A stretch of DNA of 64,000 bases, taken from NCBI GenBank assembly GCA_030427835.1, contig JAUICN010000002.1:124001-188000 (forward strand). The letters run 5' to 3'. Every line of letters begins with the position of its first letter. The first letter of the stretch is position 1. Position numbers and translations under genes: made by a program. This DNA comes from Polyangia bacterium. GTDB taxonomy: Bacteria; Myxococcota_A; Polyangia; Polyangiales; JAUICN01. This document shows positions 8,409 to 16,546 of the stretch, piece by piece. The notes beneath the pieces were generated by a model that was not told the DNA's origin, did no database searches, and saw nothing but the letters and a program-made list of their open reading frames with translations.

Positions 8409-9808
8409 GGCTTGGTGCCCCTGGCCGACATTCTGCGTTGGAGTTCGAGCTCTGCCTCCACAAGAATGCTGTCTAGGGGTGAATCACCTGGGTGGATATC
8501 TGATGGGCTGATATCTGATGGGTCGATGTCCGATTTGCGAATGTTCGATTCCCTGGGCTGCCAGGGCATGTCCGCGGATTGCAGTACTTCCAGGGGTAGC
8601 TTTTTTTGCAAGGGCTGTAGGGATTGCAGCCATTGCGTGTGCACCTGGGGATCGTTCTGGATGGCCTGGAGATGGCCCTTCAGGGCATGGAGTGACGTGG
8701 CCTCCGGGTTGTCCAGAGGTGAGTCTTCTTTCTGGTTCAACTGGGTTTCAGCGGGGTGGCTCCAGACAATCTTTTCAAGCCAGGTGGGTTGGGGGAGGTC
8801 GTAGGTGAGGGCGCGTATTTCCTGTTCCAGAAGCCTGTGGTCGATTTGGGTTTCAGGTGCCGTGCGTTCAGGTGCCGTGCGTTCGAATGTCTGATTCGAA
8901 AGGTGCACGGTGAGTCGTACCGCGTGGAGTTCGGGAGCCTGGGGGGATGGATCTTGGGTGCAGTCACGTAGGATGTTTTGTATTTCGTCACGCAGGGTGC
9001 GTCCTGGGCGGATGTTTTGCGTGAGTAGGTGGGCGTGGTGCCAACGGACGACGTCGAAGGTGAGGTGCTCTGCTTGGGTGATCTGGTTGCCCTGGGCCTG
9101 CACGAGCATGGCGCCCTTGGGGCCGGTTTCCCTAGCGTGCCTGCCCTGTAGGTTGCCGGGGAAGACGATCCATGGGTCCCGGTTGGGGAATATTTCGGTG
9201 CGGTGTACGTGGCCCAGGGCCCAATACTGATAGTGCTTGCGTTGGAGATCCTGCTCTGTGCAGGGGGCGTAGGTGCCGTGGCCGGGGCGGCCTTCTAACG
9301 CGGTGTGGAGAACACCGATGTTCAGCATTCCGGGCACCGCTTCGGGATATTGCAGGGCCAGGTTTCGGGTTTCCTTGCGTTGGGGAAAGCTTTGGCCGTG
9401 GAGGGCAACGCCCAGGTCTTCCAGGAGGTGGGTTTCTGGCCGTGCGTGGGAGAAGGTGTGGCAGTTCTTGGGCAGTTGAAGATGGTGGGTGATCTGGCTT
9501 GCGGCATCGTGGTTGCCGTGCAGTAGGAAGGCGGGAATGTTTGCTGCAGCCAGGCGGGAGAGTTGGTTGCGAAAGAACAGGCCGGTGGAAAAATCGCGCC
9601 AGTCGCCGTCGAAGATGTCGCCCGCGATGATGAGGAAATCCACCTGGGTTTCCAGGCAATAGGTGACCAGCTTTTCAAGGGCCTGCCGCGTGGCATTGCG
9701 CAGTTCGTGAGCGGGCGCCCCTTCGTAGCGTTCCAGGCCCCGCATGGGGCTGTCCAGGTGCAGGTCGGCCGCGTGTACGAAGCGAAGGATGCGGTCGCTG
9801 GCGGCCAT
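8405..9808 (-). CDS. YhaO/SbcD-like metallophosphoesterase (DNA exonuclease)
   Basis: Calcineurin-fold nuclease of the Mre11/SbcD/YhaO group. Counting from the ATG at 9808, all metal-site motifs are present: DLHLDS (D15, H17), GDIFDGD (D64), GNHD (98-101), the His of GVLHTALEG (168) and GHVH (199-202). The frame stays open upstream to 9880, but MAASDRILRFVHAADLHLDSP is the normal start context. The protein is 467 residues; the C-terminal third carries two pentapeptide runs (APERT x2 and SDIxP x3) encoded by 15-bp tandem repeats, probably an unstructured tail. It is translationally coupled to the ATPase partner, and the BASS gene follows. Confidence 0.93.
   Translation of the reverse strand: MAASDRILRFVHAADLHLDSPMRGLERYEGAPAHELRNATRQALEKLVTYCLETQVDFLIIAGDIFDGDWRDFSTGLFFRNQLSRLAAANIPAFLLHGNHDAASQITHHLQLPKNCHTFSHARPETHLLEDLGVALHGQSFPQRKETRNLALQYPEAVPGMLNIGVLHTALEGRPGHGTYAPCTEQDLQRKHYQYWALGHVHRTEIFPNRDPWIVFPGNLQGRHARETGPKGAMLVQAQGNQITQAEHLTFDVVRWHHAHLLTQNIRPGRTLRDEIQNILRDCTQDPSPQAPELHAVRLTVHLSNQTFERTAPERTAPETQIDHRLLEQEIRALTYDLPQPTWLEKIVWSHPAETQLNQKEDSPLDNPEATSLHALKGHLQAIQNDPQVHTQWLQSLQPLQKKLPLEVLQSADMPWQPRESNIRKSDIDPSDISPSDIHPGDSPLDSILVEAELELQRRMSARGTKP
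8489..8533 (-). repeat. 15-bp tandem repeat, 3 units, in yhaO-like gene
   Basis: Three adjacent 15-bp units encode SDIDP-SDISP-SDIHP near the C-terminus of the nuclease. The third unit on the + strand is the most diverged. Confidence 0.8.
8852..8881 (-). repeat. 15-bp perfect tandem duplication in yhaO-like gene
   Basis: Two identical 15-bp units (TTCAGGTGCCGTGCG on the + strand) give the repeated pentapeptide APERT about 120 residues before the end of the nuclease. Confidence 0.9.
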
Positions 9809-9960
9809 GGGAAAGCATATGGGGCTGGGAGGCTGTTTCAAGCGGGATCGTTGGGCGGGCCATATCGTTGGACAGGTCATGTGGAATAATATTTTACCTG
9901 CGCGGCAGAATTTTATTTTTCACATCTCTTGTTGAAGGGCCGTGGTAGGTTCGGCGTTCC
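9809..9960. promoter_or_regulatory. divergent promoter region, AT-rich
   Basis: A 152-bp gap between the divergent yhaO-like and phoH genes. Positions about 9890-9932 are clearly AT-richer than the surroundings (AATAATATTTTA, AATTTTATTTTT), fitting two outward promoters. No confident -35/-10 assignment was made. Confidence 0.4.
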
Positions 9961-10998
9961 ATGGCGCAGGCAGAGATTGAAGTTCGTGAGCGGGATGTGT
10001 TGCAGGCAATTGTGGGCCCCGGTGACAGCCACCTGCGGTCTCTTGCCCAGGTGTTGGGGGTGACGCTTGGGGCCCGCGGGCACGTGTTGCGGGTGCAGGG
10101 CAACCCGGAGGGGGTGGACTACGGTCGGCGTGTCCTGCTTGAGTTCTGTGACGTGTTGGGGCGTGGTGCACAATTGACCGAGGCCGAGATGGTGCAGGCT
10201 GCCCAGATGTTGCGGCAGCACCCGGGGGCGACTCTTCGAGACATCTACGAGGATGTTGTGCTCATTACTTCTCCTCGAAAGCAGGTGGCCCCAAAGGGGG
10301 TTTCCCAGCAGTTGTACGTGCAGGCGATTCGTGATCGGGACGTGGTGTTTGGTGTGGGACCTGCGGGAACTGGAAAGACGTACCTGGCCATGGCCATGGC
10401 GGTGCAGGCGTTGCAGCAAAAACGGGTGCAGCGCATCCTGATCACGCGACCTGCGGTGGAGGCGGGGGAGAAGCTGGGCTTTTTGCCCGGTGGCCTGGAG
10501 CAAAAGGTGGATCCGTACCTGCGGCCGCTTTACGACGCCCTGCACGACATGATGGATGTGTCTCGCGTGCAGGCGTTGATGGAACACGGAACCATTGAGG
10601 TGGCTCCGCTTGCGTTCATGCGTGGGCGCACGTTGCACCAGAGCTTCGTGGTATTGGACGAGGCCCAGAACACCACGGTGCAGCAGATGAAGATGTTTCT
10701 GACCCGATTGGGGCCCGGATCCAAGGCCGTGGTGACCGGCGACGTGACCCAAACGGATTTGCCCCGGGGGCAGCGCAGTGGTTTGCAGGACGCGGTGCAA
10801 GTTCTCGGTGGTGTGGAGGGCATTCGGGTGTGCCGGTTTTCTGAAACAGATGTGGTTCGTCACCCCTTGGTGCAGCGCATCGTCATGGCCTACGAGGCTG
10901 TGGAGAATCCTCCTGTGGGTGAGTTTGCCCATGGCTCTGTGGGGGGCCGCGTGGATGTGGGCAGCGGCACGCCCATGGAGGACGGTGTGCCCACCTAA
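9961..10998 (+). CDS. phoH: PhoH-like P-loop ATPase
   Basis: PhoH/YbeZ family ATPase of 345 residues. The N-terminal ~100 residues form the small KH-like region usual in YbeZ-type PhoH proteins. The helicase-like core has Walker A GVGPAGTGKT (131-140), the TRPAVEAGEKLGFLPG motif and Walker B FVVLDEAQN (229-237), then VTGDVTQTDLP (sensor). YbeZ partners the endoribonuclease YbeY in ribosome and RNA maturation in other bacteria; no ybeY is next door here. The ATG at 9961 begins MAQAEIEV. The stop TAA shares its last A with the ATG of the next gene (TAATG), so it heads an operon with the translocase-like carrier and cysK. Confidence 0.96.
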   Translation: MAQAEIEVRERDVLQAIVGPGDSHLRSLAQVLGVTLGARGHVLRVQGNPEGVDYGRRVLLEFCDVLGRGAQLTEAEMVQAAQMLRQHPGATLRDIYEDVVLITSPRKQVAPKGVSQQLYVQAIRDRDVVFGVGPAGTGKTYLAMAMAVQALQQKRVQRILITRPAVEAGEKLGFLPGGLEQKVDPYLRPLYDALHDMMDVSRVQALMEHGTIEVAPLAFMRGRTLHQSFVVLDEAQNTTVQQMKMFLTRLGPGSKAVVTGDVTQTDLPRGQRSGLQDAVQVLGGVEGIRVCRFSETDVVRHPLVQRIVMAYEAVENPPVGEFAHGSVGGRVDVGSGTPMEDGVPT

Positions 10999-12299
10999 TG
11001 CCGCAGCAACCTCGTTGTACTTCCACGTCTGCCATTCCCTGGGGCCCTGTGTGGGGTGTGTGTGGGATTGCGGCCGCCATCCTGTTTTCCTATGCGACGT
11101 GTCGGCCGGCTACGGAATCCCTGTTTTTGGAGGACTACGGAAGTGAGTTCTTGCCCTGGGCCTGGTTCGGTGTGGCCATTGCGGTGACGGTTGTGGTGGG
11201 CATCTACAGTCGTGCTGCCAAGAGAATCGGCGGGGCGCCTGAGGGTGAGGTGGTGCCGCGGCTGTTCGTTCGTAGCGCGCTTTGGTCTGCGGGGATTGCG
11301 AGCGCACTGCTGTTGGCCTGTCAGGCGGAGGTTCGTGGAGCTTCGTTTGCGCTCTACATCTGGAAGGACGTGCACATTGTGGTGTTGGTGGAGATCGTCT
11401 GGACCTTTGCCAATGCTGTGTTTCGTATTTCCACGGCCCGGTGGGTGTACGGGTTGTTTTGCGCCTGTGGCTCGCTTGGGGGTGTGGTGGGCAACCTTGT
11501 GGGTGGGCAAGTGGCCCTGGCATTTGGCACCATGGCAACGCTTTGGTTGTGTGTGCCCACGCTCTTTTTGCTCAGTGTGCTGATTTGGAGGTTGCGTGGC
11601 CGCTTGGCCACGTTGTTGCTTTCTGGGGCTGCGGTGGCGGTTTCCAATGTTGGCGTTTCTGGAGCTGGTGTTTCTGGAGCTGAGGTTTCTGGAGCTGACG
11701 GCAAGGTTCCCATGGAACGTCAACGATCCTACGTGGTGTGGATGTTGGTCATGGTGGCCAGTGTGCAGGTGGCTGTGGCGTTGGTGGATTACCGGTACAA
11801 CGCGGCGTTGGAGCAATTGTTTGTGAACGTGGATGTGCGGACGGCCATGAACGGCAGGGTGTACGCCTGGATTGAGGGTCTTGCACTCACTCTCCAGTTG
11901 GGAACGGGCGTCTTGCTCCGTGGAATGGGCGTGTCTGGCACGTTGTTGCTGATGCCCACCATTCAACTGCTCCTTGTGGGTGCGGCCATGGTCGTGCCTG
12001 GTTTTGCGGCAGCGGCTGGATCCAAGGTGGGAATTAAGTCCCTGGACTACTCCGTGGCCCGGGCGGCTAAGGAAATCCTCTACATTCCGCTGGATGGGGC
12101 GCTTCGGGTGCGGGGCAAGGCCTGGGTGGATATGTGGGCCTACCGGGTTTCCAAGGGTGGGGCGTCACTGTTGCTTGGCGGGGTGGTGTTGGCGGGGGCC
12201 CCTTTTTTGGTAGGGCCGTTGACGCTTGGGTGCATTGGCCTGTGGGGGATCGCGGCCTGGGTGTTGGGACGGAGATTTCGGGCTAGGGTACTCCCATGA
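10998..12299 (+). CDS. ADP/ATP-translocase-like (Npt1/Npt2, TLC-type) membrane carrier
   Basis: A 433-residue polytopic membrane protein with about 11-12 hydrophobic segments. Three stretches match the nucleotide-translocase (TLC/Npt) family: RPATESLFLEDYGSEFLPWAW near residue 35, the segment around IWKDVHIVVLVEIVWTFAN near 125, and AAKEILYIPLDGALRVRGKAW near 355. That family exchanges ATP/ADP or takes up nucleotides in intracellular bacteria; free-living relatives are uncharacterised and can look like MFS carriers, so the substrate is open. A GVSGA/EVSGA pentapeptide run near residue 220 lies in the central loop. The gene overlaps phoH by 1 bp and cysK by 4 bp (ATGA). Confidence 0.75.
   Translation: MPQQPRCTSTSAIPWGPVWGVCGIAAAILFSYATCRPATESLFLEDYGSEFLPWAWFGVAIAVTVVVGIYSRAAKRIGGAPEGEVVPRLFVRSALWSAGIASALLLACQAEVRGASFALYIWKDVHIVVLVEIVWTFANAVFRISTARWVYGLFCACGSLGGVVGNLVGGQVALAFGTMATLWLCVPTLFLLSVLIWRLRGRLATLLLSGAAVAVSNVGVSGAGVSGAEVSGADGKVPMERQRSYVVWMLVMVASVQVAVALVDYRYNAALEQLFVNVDVRTAMNGRVYAWIEGLALTLQLGTGVLLRGMGVSGTLLLMPTIQLLLVGAAMVVPGFAAAAGSKVGIKSLDYSVARAAKEILYIPLDGALRVRGKAWVDMWAYRVSKGGASLLLGGVVLAGAPFLVGPLTLGCIGLWGIAAWVLGRRFRARVLP
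11652..11696 (+). repeat. 15-bp tandem repeat, 3 units, in carrier gene
   Basis: Three units close to GGTGTTTCTGGAGCT encode GVSGA-GVSGA-EVSGA in the central loop of the translocase-like carrier. Confidence 0.9.
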
Positions 12300-13216
12300 G
12301 CGGTGCTGCTACAGATGGGATTGCGGATGGTGTGTTGGATCTGGTGGGGTGTACCCCCCTGGTGCGGCTTGGCCGCCTGGGGCCGGCCGGCGGGGCTGAG
12401 GTGTGCGCAAAGCTAGAGGCACAAAACCCAGGTGGCAGCGTGAAGGATAGGCCCGCCCTTTCCATGGTGCTGGCGGCGGAAGAGGCCGGGGAGCTGGGCG
12501 CTGGCTCCACGATTGTGGAGGCGACCAGTGGCAACACCGGGATCAGCCTTGCCATGATTGCGGCCCGTAAGGGCTACCGGTGTGTGTTGGTGATGCCCGA
12601 GGACATGAGCCAGGCCCGGCGGCATGTGTTGAAGGCCCTGGGTGCTGAGTTGGTGTTGGTACCTGCGTTGCAGGGCATGGCGGGTGCAGTGGCGGAGGCA
12701 GAGCGCATTTACTCCACCACCGAGGGCGCCTGGATGTCGCGCCAGTTTGAAAACGACGCCAACCCCGCCATGCATGAGCGGACCACGGGCCCGGAGATTT
12801 GGCAGGCGACGAACGGCCAGGTGGATGTGTTTGTGGCGGGTGTGGGTACGGGCGGCACGTTGACCGGTGTGGGGCGGTACCTGAAATCCCAGAACCCGGA
12901 TGTGCAGGTGGTGGCCGTGGAGCCCAAGAACAGCGCCGTGCTTTCCGGTGGTGAACCGGGGCTTCACGGTATTCAGGGATTGGGTGCGGGGTTTGTACCC
13001 AGGGTATTGGATCGTGCGCTGGTGGACGAAGTGGTGACCGTGGGTGATCTGGAGGCCGACCGCATGCAGCGGCGTCTTTCGAGGGAAGAGGGCCTACTTG
13101 TGGGCCCATCCGCCGGTGCCAACGTGTTTGCCGCAGTGAAGCTTGCGGAACGGCTAAAACCCCAGGCGCGCGTGGTCACCATTCTATGCGACACCGGTGA
13201 ACGGTACTTTTGCTAG
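12296..13216 (+). CDS. cysK: Cysteine synthase (O-acetylserine sulfhydrylase)
   Basis: PLP-dependent fold-type II enzyme that makes L-cysteine from O-acetyl-L-serine and sulfide. The 306 residues are the normal CysK/CysM length. The PLP lysine is K50 in NPGGSVKDR, the substrate-binding loop is TSGNTG (77-82), the phosphate-cup glycines are GVGTGGTLTG near 181-190, and the PLP N1-contacting Ser lies in GPSAGAN near 275. The ERTTGPEIW and ILCDTGERY motifs are also present. CysK versus CysM or a cystathionine-synthase-like variant cannot be settled by eye. It is the last gene of the phoH operon, and its stop codon lies inside a perfect 12-bp hairpin. Confidence 0.95.
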   Translation: MSGAATDGIADGVLDLVGCTPLVRLGRLGPAGGAEVCAKLEAQNPGGSVKDRPALSMVLAAEEAGELGAGSTIVEATSGNTGISLAMIAARKGYRCVLVMPEDMSQARRHVLKALGAELVLVPALQGMAGAVAEAERIYSTTEGAWMSRQFENDANPAMHERTTGPEIWQATNGQVDVFVAGVGTGGTLTGVGRYLKSQNPDVQVVAVEPKNSAVLSGGEPGLHGIQGLGAGFVPRVLDRALVDEVVTVGDLEADRMQRRLSREEGLLVGPSAGANVFAAVKLAERLKPQARVVTILCDTGERYFC

Positions 13217-13240
13217 ACCGCCTCGAACCGGTCTAGCAAA
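13209..13240. terminator. perfect 12-bp hairpin at cysK / lipoprotein convergent junction
   Basis: Left arm 13209-13220 (TTTGCTAGACCG) and right arm 13229-13240 (CGGTCTAGCAAA) pair perfectly around an 8-base loop. The left arm contains the cysK TAG. Position suggests a bidirectional terminator or 3'-end stabiliser, although there is no strong U-tract. The CTAGACCG/CGGTCTAG stem is the same as the outer end of the 24492-24658 element. Confidence 0.6.
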
Positions 13241-13249
13241 TCGTTGTGC

Positions 13250-15004
13250 TTAGTTGCAGTTTAGGTTTACGGCCGTGGATGGTGCGCGATCGGATGTGTC
13301 GTAGGACGCGAGCGTTTGGACGAGGTGTTTCATGGCACACGTGATCCAGTTTCGTTCGGTACTTTCTTTGTTGTCTAGGGATACTTCGGCGTCATTGATT
13401 CGTAGGCCACGTACTTTGTTGTTTCCGTACTGGGCCACGAGTGCGCCCGGGAGTAGGTCGTGGTTGAGGTTGTCGATATCATGGATGCGGGCGTCAGCGG
13501 CTACGATGCCTTCTGCGTCGATGGCTGACCAATATTCCATGCCGTGGTGGGTGGTTCCACGTAGGGCGTAGGTGCGCCCATCGTCCTTTCCAGGTTTACG
13601 TGCTGCACTCCAAATGGAGGTGACCGGTGCTGAGTTGCTTGGCACTGTGATCATGAGCAACGTGAGGTCGTTGCTGTTCGCTGTGGCGTAGGCGGTGACT
13701 TTGCCCATGAACGGAAAGTTTCCGTTGGCGGTCCGTGAAGCGGAGGGGCCCACGAATGCCAATACGTCGCCCTCTTGGCCTACCCAGTGGCTTGGGTTTG
13801 TGGTCAGCGCAAAATGTATGGTGTTGTTGACGATGCCTCCCCTAGGGATGAGTACGGCGTTGGCCCTAGCCCGTGAGGCTGACCAGGCCTGCAAGACCGC
13901 CAGGTTGCGAGCGTCGTCGGTGGGGTTGCGCAGATGGGCTTGGTAGGTGGCGGTGGCCTCTGCGAAGAGCAGATCGATACCTTCACCGGCTTCCCCTGCT
14001 GTGGTGGAAATCAGCGTGCCCACGGGACTCACCGTGGGGGTAACCAGCCCCTGGGGAGTTGGAATGGATGGTGGCGTTGGAATCGGCCCAAGGACAGGGG
14101 AGGGCTCTTGCATCAGCTTGGTGATGGACGCTTGAAACGGCTTCAACAAAAGGGCACTCGCCATTGTGTTTGTGCCGGAGCCATGGGTCCCAATGTGGAA
14201 CCCAACAATCTCTAGGTTGTTGTTTACGTAGGGTGTTCCCACAAGGCTGGGGTAGATGGGAGGAACTGACGTGACTGTGAAGGTGCTTTCATCAGTGGTA
14301 TCGCCCGTTTGGTAGCCAAAGCTACGATTGCGGGTTTCGAAATCACCATCTTTTGTAGACCAAAGTGCAGCTGCGGTGTTGGTACCGGTGGCAATATCTC
14401 CGAATGAAACCCCTAGGGCGCGGGTTGTGATGTGACTGGGTGCTTTTACGTGGAGCCGAGCCAGCCAACGTCCCTTTTGATTGGGGTGCTCGATGAAGCT
14501 GGATTGGGTCACAGGAAGGATCACCAGGTTGCTGGGGGTTACTGGTCCCCTTTTTGGACGTAGGGCGATGGCGTAGCCCTGGCTCGTCCGGGGTTCCTGA
14601 TTGCGTTGAATGAGGCCAATTGCACGGGCAGGGTTTTCGCCTTTGTCACCAAGAACGGTGGCGGCACCCACCACATGGTTTGAAACCCAAGCGGTGCTCA
14701 TGCCGTAGCCCCGTAGTGTTTCGAGTCGCCTTGAGGCTGCTGAACCGGTTGCTTTGCCTTCGAACGTGCTGGCGTGGGTCGCGAGGTACTGGGCAATCTT
14801 GGTACGAACGTTCAGGTCGCGCGTCAGGGCTTCGGGTGACGTCGTTGGAAACTCCAACAGTAGTCCGGTGGGCAGCACCTCCAGGTCTTGCGTCAGGCTG
14901 GCCTTTTCGTTGGCTGCTGGGGTGAAGGTACAGGCGGCCAATGCAACCGTTGCGAGAAGGAGGGTGCCTAGTGTGGTGGTGGCGGTGTGGAGCGTTCTGA
15001 TCAT
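13250..15004 (-). CDS. Lipoprotein of unknown function, possible inactive trypsin-like fold
   Basis: I do not recognise this 584-residue protein. It has a clear lipobox (VALAAC, Cys25). Residues about 90-310 read like a chymotrypsin-type beta barrel: an AWVSNHVVGAATVLGD region, an alternating strand pattern and a terminal VGTPYVNNNLEIVGFHIG that resembles the GxSGGP...xxVGIHxGG end of trypsin-like proteases. The nucleophile Ser motif is missing, so if the fold is right the protein is probably catalytically dead. A Pro/Thr linker (GPIPTPPSIPTPQG) leads to a C-terminal domain rich in Asn/Thr. The start of the signal peptide contains LHTATTTL, also found in the 45030-45932 lipoprotein. Confidence 0.7.
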   Translation of the reverse strand: MIRTLHTATTTLGTLLLATVALAACTFTPAANEKASLTQDLEVLPTGLLLEFPTTSPEALTRDLNVRTKIAQYLATHASTFEGKATGSAASRRLETLRGYGMSTAWVSNHVVGAATVLGDKGENPARAIGLIQRNQEPRTSQGYAIALRPKRGPVTPSNLVILPVTQSSFIEHPNQKGRWLARLHVKAPSHITTRALGVSFGDIATGTNTAAALWSTKDGDFETRNRSFGYQTGDTTDESTFTVTSVPPIYPSLVGTPYVNNNLEIVGFHIGTHGSGTNTMASALLLKPFQASITKLMQEPSPVLGPIPTPPSIPTPQGLVTPTVSPVGTLISTTAGEAGEGIDLLFAEATATYQAHLRNPTDDARNLAVLQAWSASRARANAVLIPRGGIVNNTIHFALTTNPSHWVGQEGDVLAFVGPSASRTANGNFPFMGKVTAYATANSNDLTLLMITVPSNSAPVTSIWSAARKPGKDDGRTYALRGTTHHGMEYWSAIDAEGIVAADARIHDIDNLNHDLLPGALVAQYGNNKVRGLRINDAEVSLDNKESTERNWITCAMKHLVQTLASYDTSDRAPSTAVNLNCN

Positions 15005-15039
15005 CGGGCGGGTACTTTCTCGTCGGGGCTGCCTAGTCG

Positions 15040-16254
15040 TTATTGGTTTTCTTTAGATTGCTTTAGTACGCCGTTCAATGCTCTCCAGGTGGGGCCGGCG
15101 ATTCTTGGGGATCTTCCGGTTTGGTTGCGGATCGCCTGGGATACCAGGTTGTACATGCTGAGCTCTTTCCTGCCCGTTTGGCGATCGAAATCTGCTACGC
15201 GATATTCCGGGGTATCGCCTGTGGTTTGCACCCAGACCCCAAGCAATGTTCGATGGTTGAAGAGCCCACGGCGAAACGTTCCCGCTCCAGGGAGAAAGTG
15301 CCCTTCCCCGTATTCGTTGTGGGGGCCAAAAGCGTCTGGAAATGCCCACGTGCCGTCCCGTCCGAGTTCGGTATTGGCACGGAGAAACCGGGTGTCCTTC
15401 GCGTAGCCCGCGATGATGCGATCGGCGTCTCTTCGCTTGTTTTCGTTTTTGGAATCCTGTTCGTTGCGAATGTTGGCTTCGGTGCCGTTCAGGGGTGGGT
15501 CAAATACCCCGCCGAGGCTAGGCGATGCAAGTACCGCGATGGAGCTTTGAAGGTTGCTAGGGTTGACTACAAGGCCGCCTGGATCTGTGATTGTTTCACC
15601 GTGGCTGATATCGGGTGCAACGCTTGTGTGTATGTACACCTCAGAGATTTGACGGATCCCCGGCAGGCGGATGGTGCTGGGGAGCGGGCTACGCAGGGAG
15701 GGAAGCGTGGTCACGGTGCTCAGCACGCTGGGTGGCCGGTAGATGGCGAAGAACTTGTAGCCATCTTGATGGGCTTTGATGAGCGGAGCTGCCGCAGTTA
15801 CGGCGATGTTGGCTCGGTAACCAAGGAAGGATGTGTCCACAATCGTTGCCGTGGCGATGGGCCTTAGTTTGATCGTTGTTTTGGTGCCGATGGTACCGCT
15901 GCGATTGATGATCGCTTCCGTGATTTTCACTGCGTAGTCGTCAAGTTGCAGTGAGGTGTCCTCACTTCCTTGTTGTTCTAGGGCTTCGTCGCTGAGATTG
16001 TCTGGGTTGGCGATCCAGTCGGTTCCCACTTGGTCGATGATCTCTTTGGTCCACTTGATTTTGTGTTCACTTGCAATGACCCACCCCATGGATTTCTCAT
16101 AGGGCTGCATAAGGATGGACTTTTCCTCTGCCGTGGGCTCCATGTCTGCGCTGCAACCCAAAAGGCCCGTGGCGAGGCTTGTGGCGAGGGTCAGGGCGGT
16201 CACGCCGAGGCTGACGGGTCCATGGTGGGGTCGATTGTGGCTAGGGTGAGACAT
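15040..16254 (-). CDS. Lipoprotein of unknown function
   Basis: A 404-residue predicted lipoprotein; signal with His-rich n-region and lipobox GLLGC (Cys34). No domain is recognised. The mature part has a polar helical segment (residues about 40-110), then beta-rich sequence with several AVLASPSLGGV- and GETITDPGGL-like turns, and ends in a basic Arg/Asn-rich tail. It is 35 bp upstream of the 13250-15004 lipoprotein on the same strand, so the two are likely co-transcribed and may act together at the envelope. Confidence 0.7.
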   Translation of the reverse strand: MSHPSHNRPHHGPVSLGVTALTLATSLATGLLGCSADMEPTAEEKSILMQPYEKSMGWVIASEHKIKWTKEIIDQVGTDWIANPDNLSDEALEQQGSEDTSLQLDDYAVKITEAIINRSGTIGTKTTIKLRPIATATIVDTSFLGYRANIAVTAAAPLIKAHQDGYKFFAIYRPPSVLSTVTTLPSLRSPLPSTIRLPGIRQISEVYIHTSVAPDISHGETITDPGGLVVNPSNLQSSIAVLASPSLGGVFDPPLNGTEANIRNEQDSKNENKRRDADRIIAGYAKDTRFLRANTELGRDGTWAFPDAFGPHNEYGEGHFLPGAGTFRRGLFNHRTLLGVWVQTTGDTPEYRVADFDRQTGRKELSMYNLVSQAIRNQTGRSPRIAGPTWRALNGVLKQSKENQ

Positions 16255-16546
16255 CAGTACATGGTTCAGCAGGATCCGTGCCGGGCCCTCTCAGGCCCAT
16301 TTTTCGCCCAGAATTGTGACAATGGGGCTTGTTGTCACCAGTACCGTTCCGGGAGTTCGAGTGTCATACGCGGTCAGCGAGGTCTGTTTTCGTAGGGATC
16401 CGGTTTGTACTGAAGGAACCCCTGGAAGGAAGGGGTGCACCCTCCGTCAGCGGTTTAGTTGGCGCTTCCTCCGGGCACACCCCTTCCTTCCAGGGGTTCC
16501 TTCTTGGGGTTTCTTGCGGGGTCGGCCTGTCGGCGTGGGTCTCGGG
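16255..16546. other. intergenic region holding a large inverted repeat
   Basis: A 292-bp gap between two leftward genes. It holds the 16412-16503 inverted repeat, described separately. The stretch 16255-16411 should contain the promoter of the downstream lipoprotein pair, but I see no clear promoter or coding sequence in it. Confidence 0.5.
16412..16503. repeat. 26-bp perfect inverted repeat with 40-nt loop
   Basis: Arms 16412-16437 and 16478-16503 are perfect reverse complements (left arm begins GAAGGAACCCCTGG). The loop of 40 nt has a short extra GGG/CCC pairing near the arms. It lies 44 bp beyond the stop of the membrane kinase gene. There is no poly-U on either side, so it is not a standard intrinsic terminator; it may be a palindromic repeat element or a processed 3' structure. 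Confidence 0.9.

Noticed and set aside
9913-10932. Leftward open frame of 339 codons opposite phoH
   Set aside because: Antisense shadow of PhoH; composition dominated by His, Arg and Pro, no recognisable fold.
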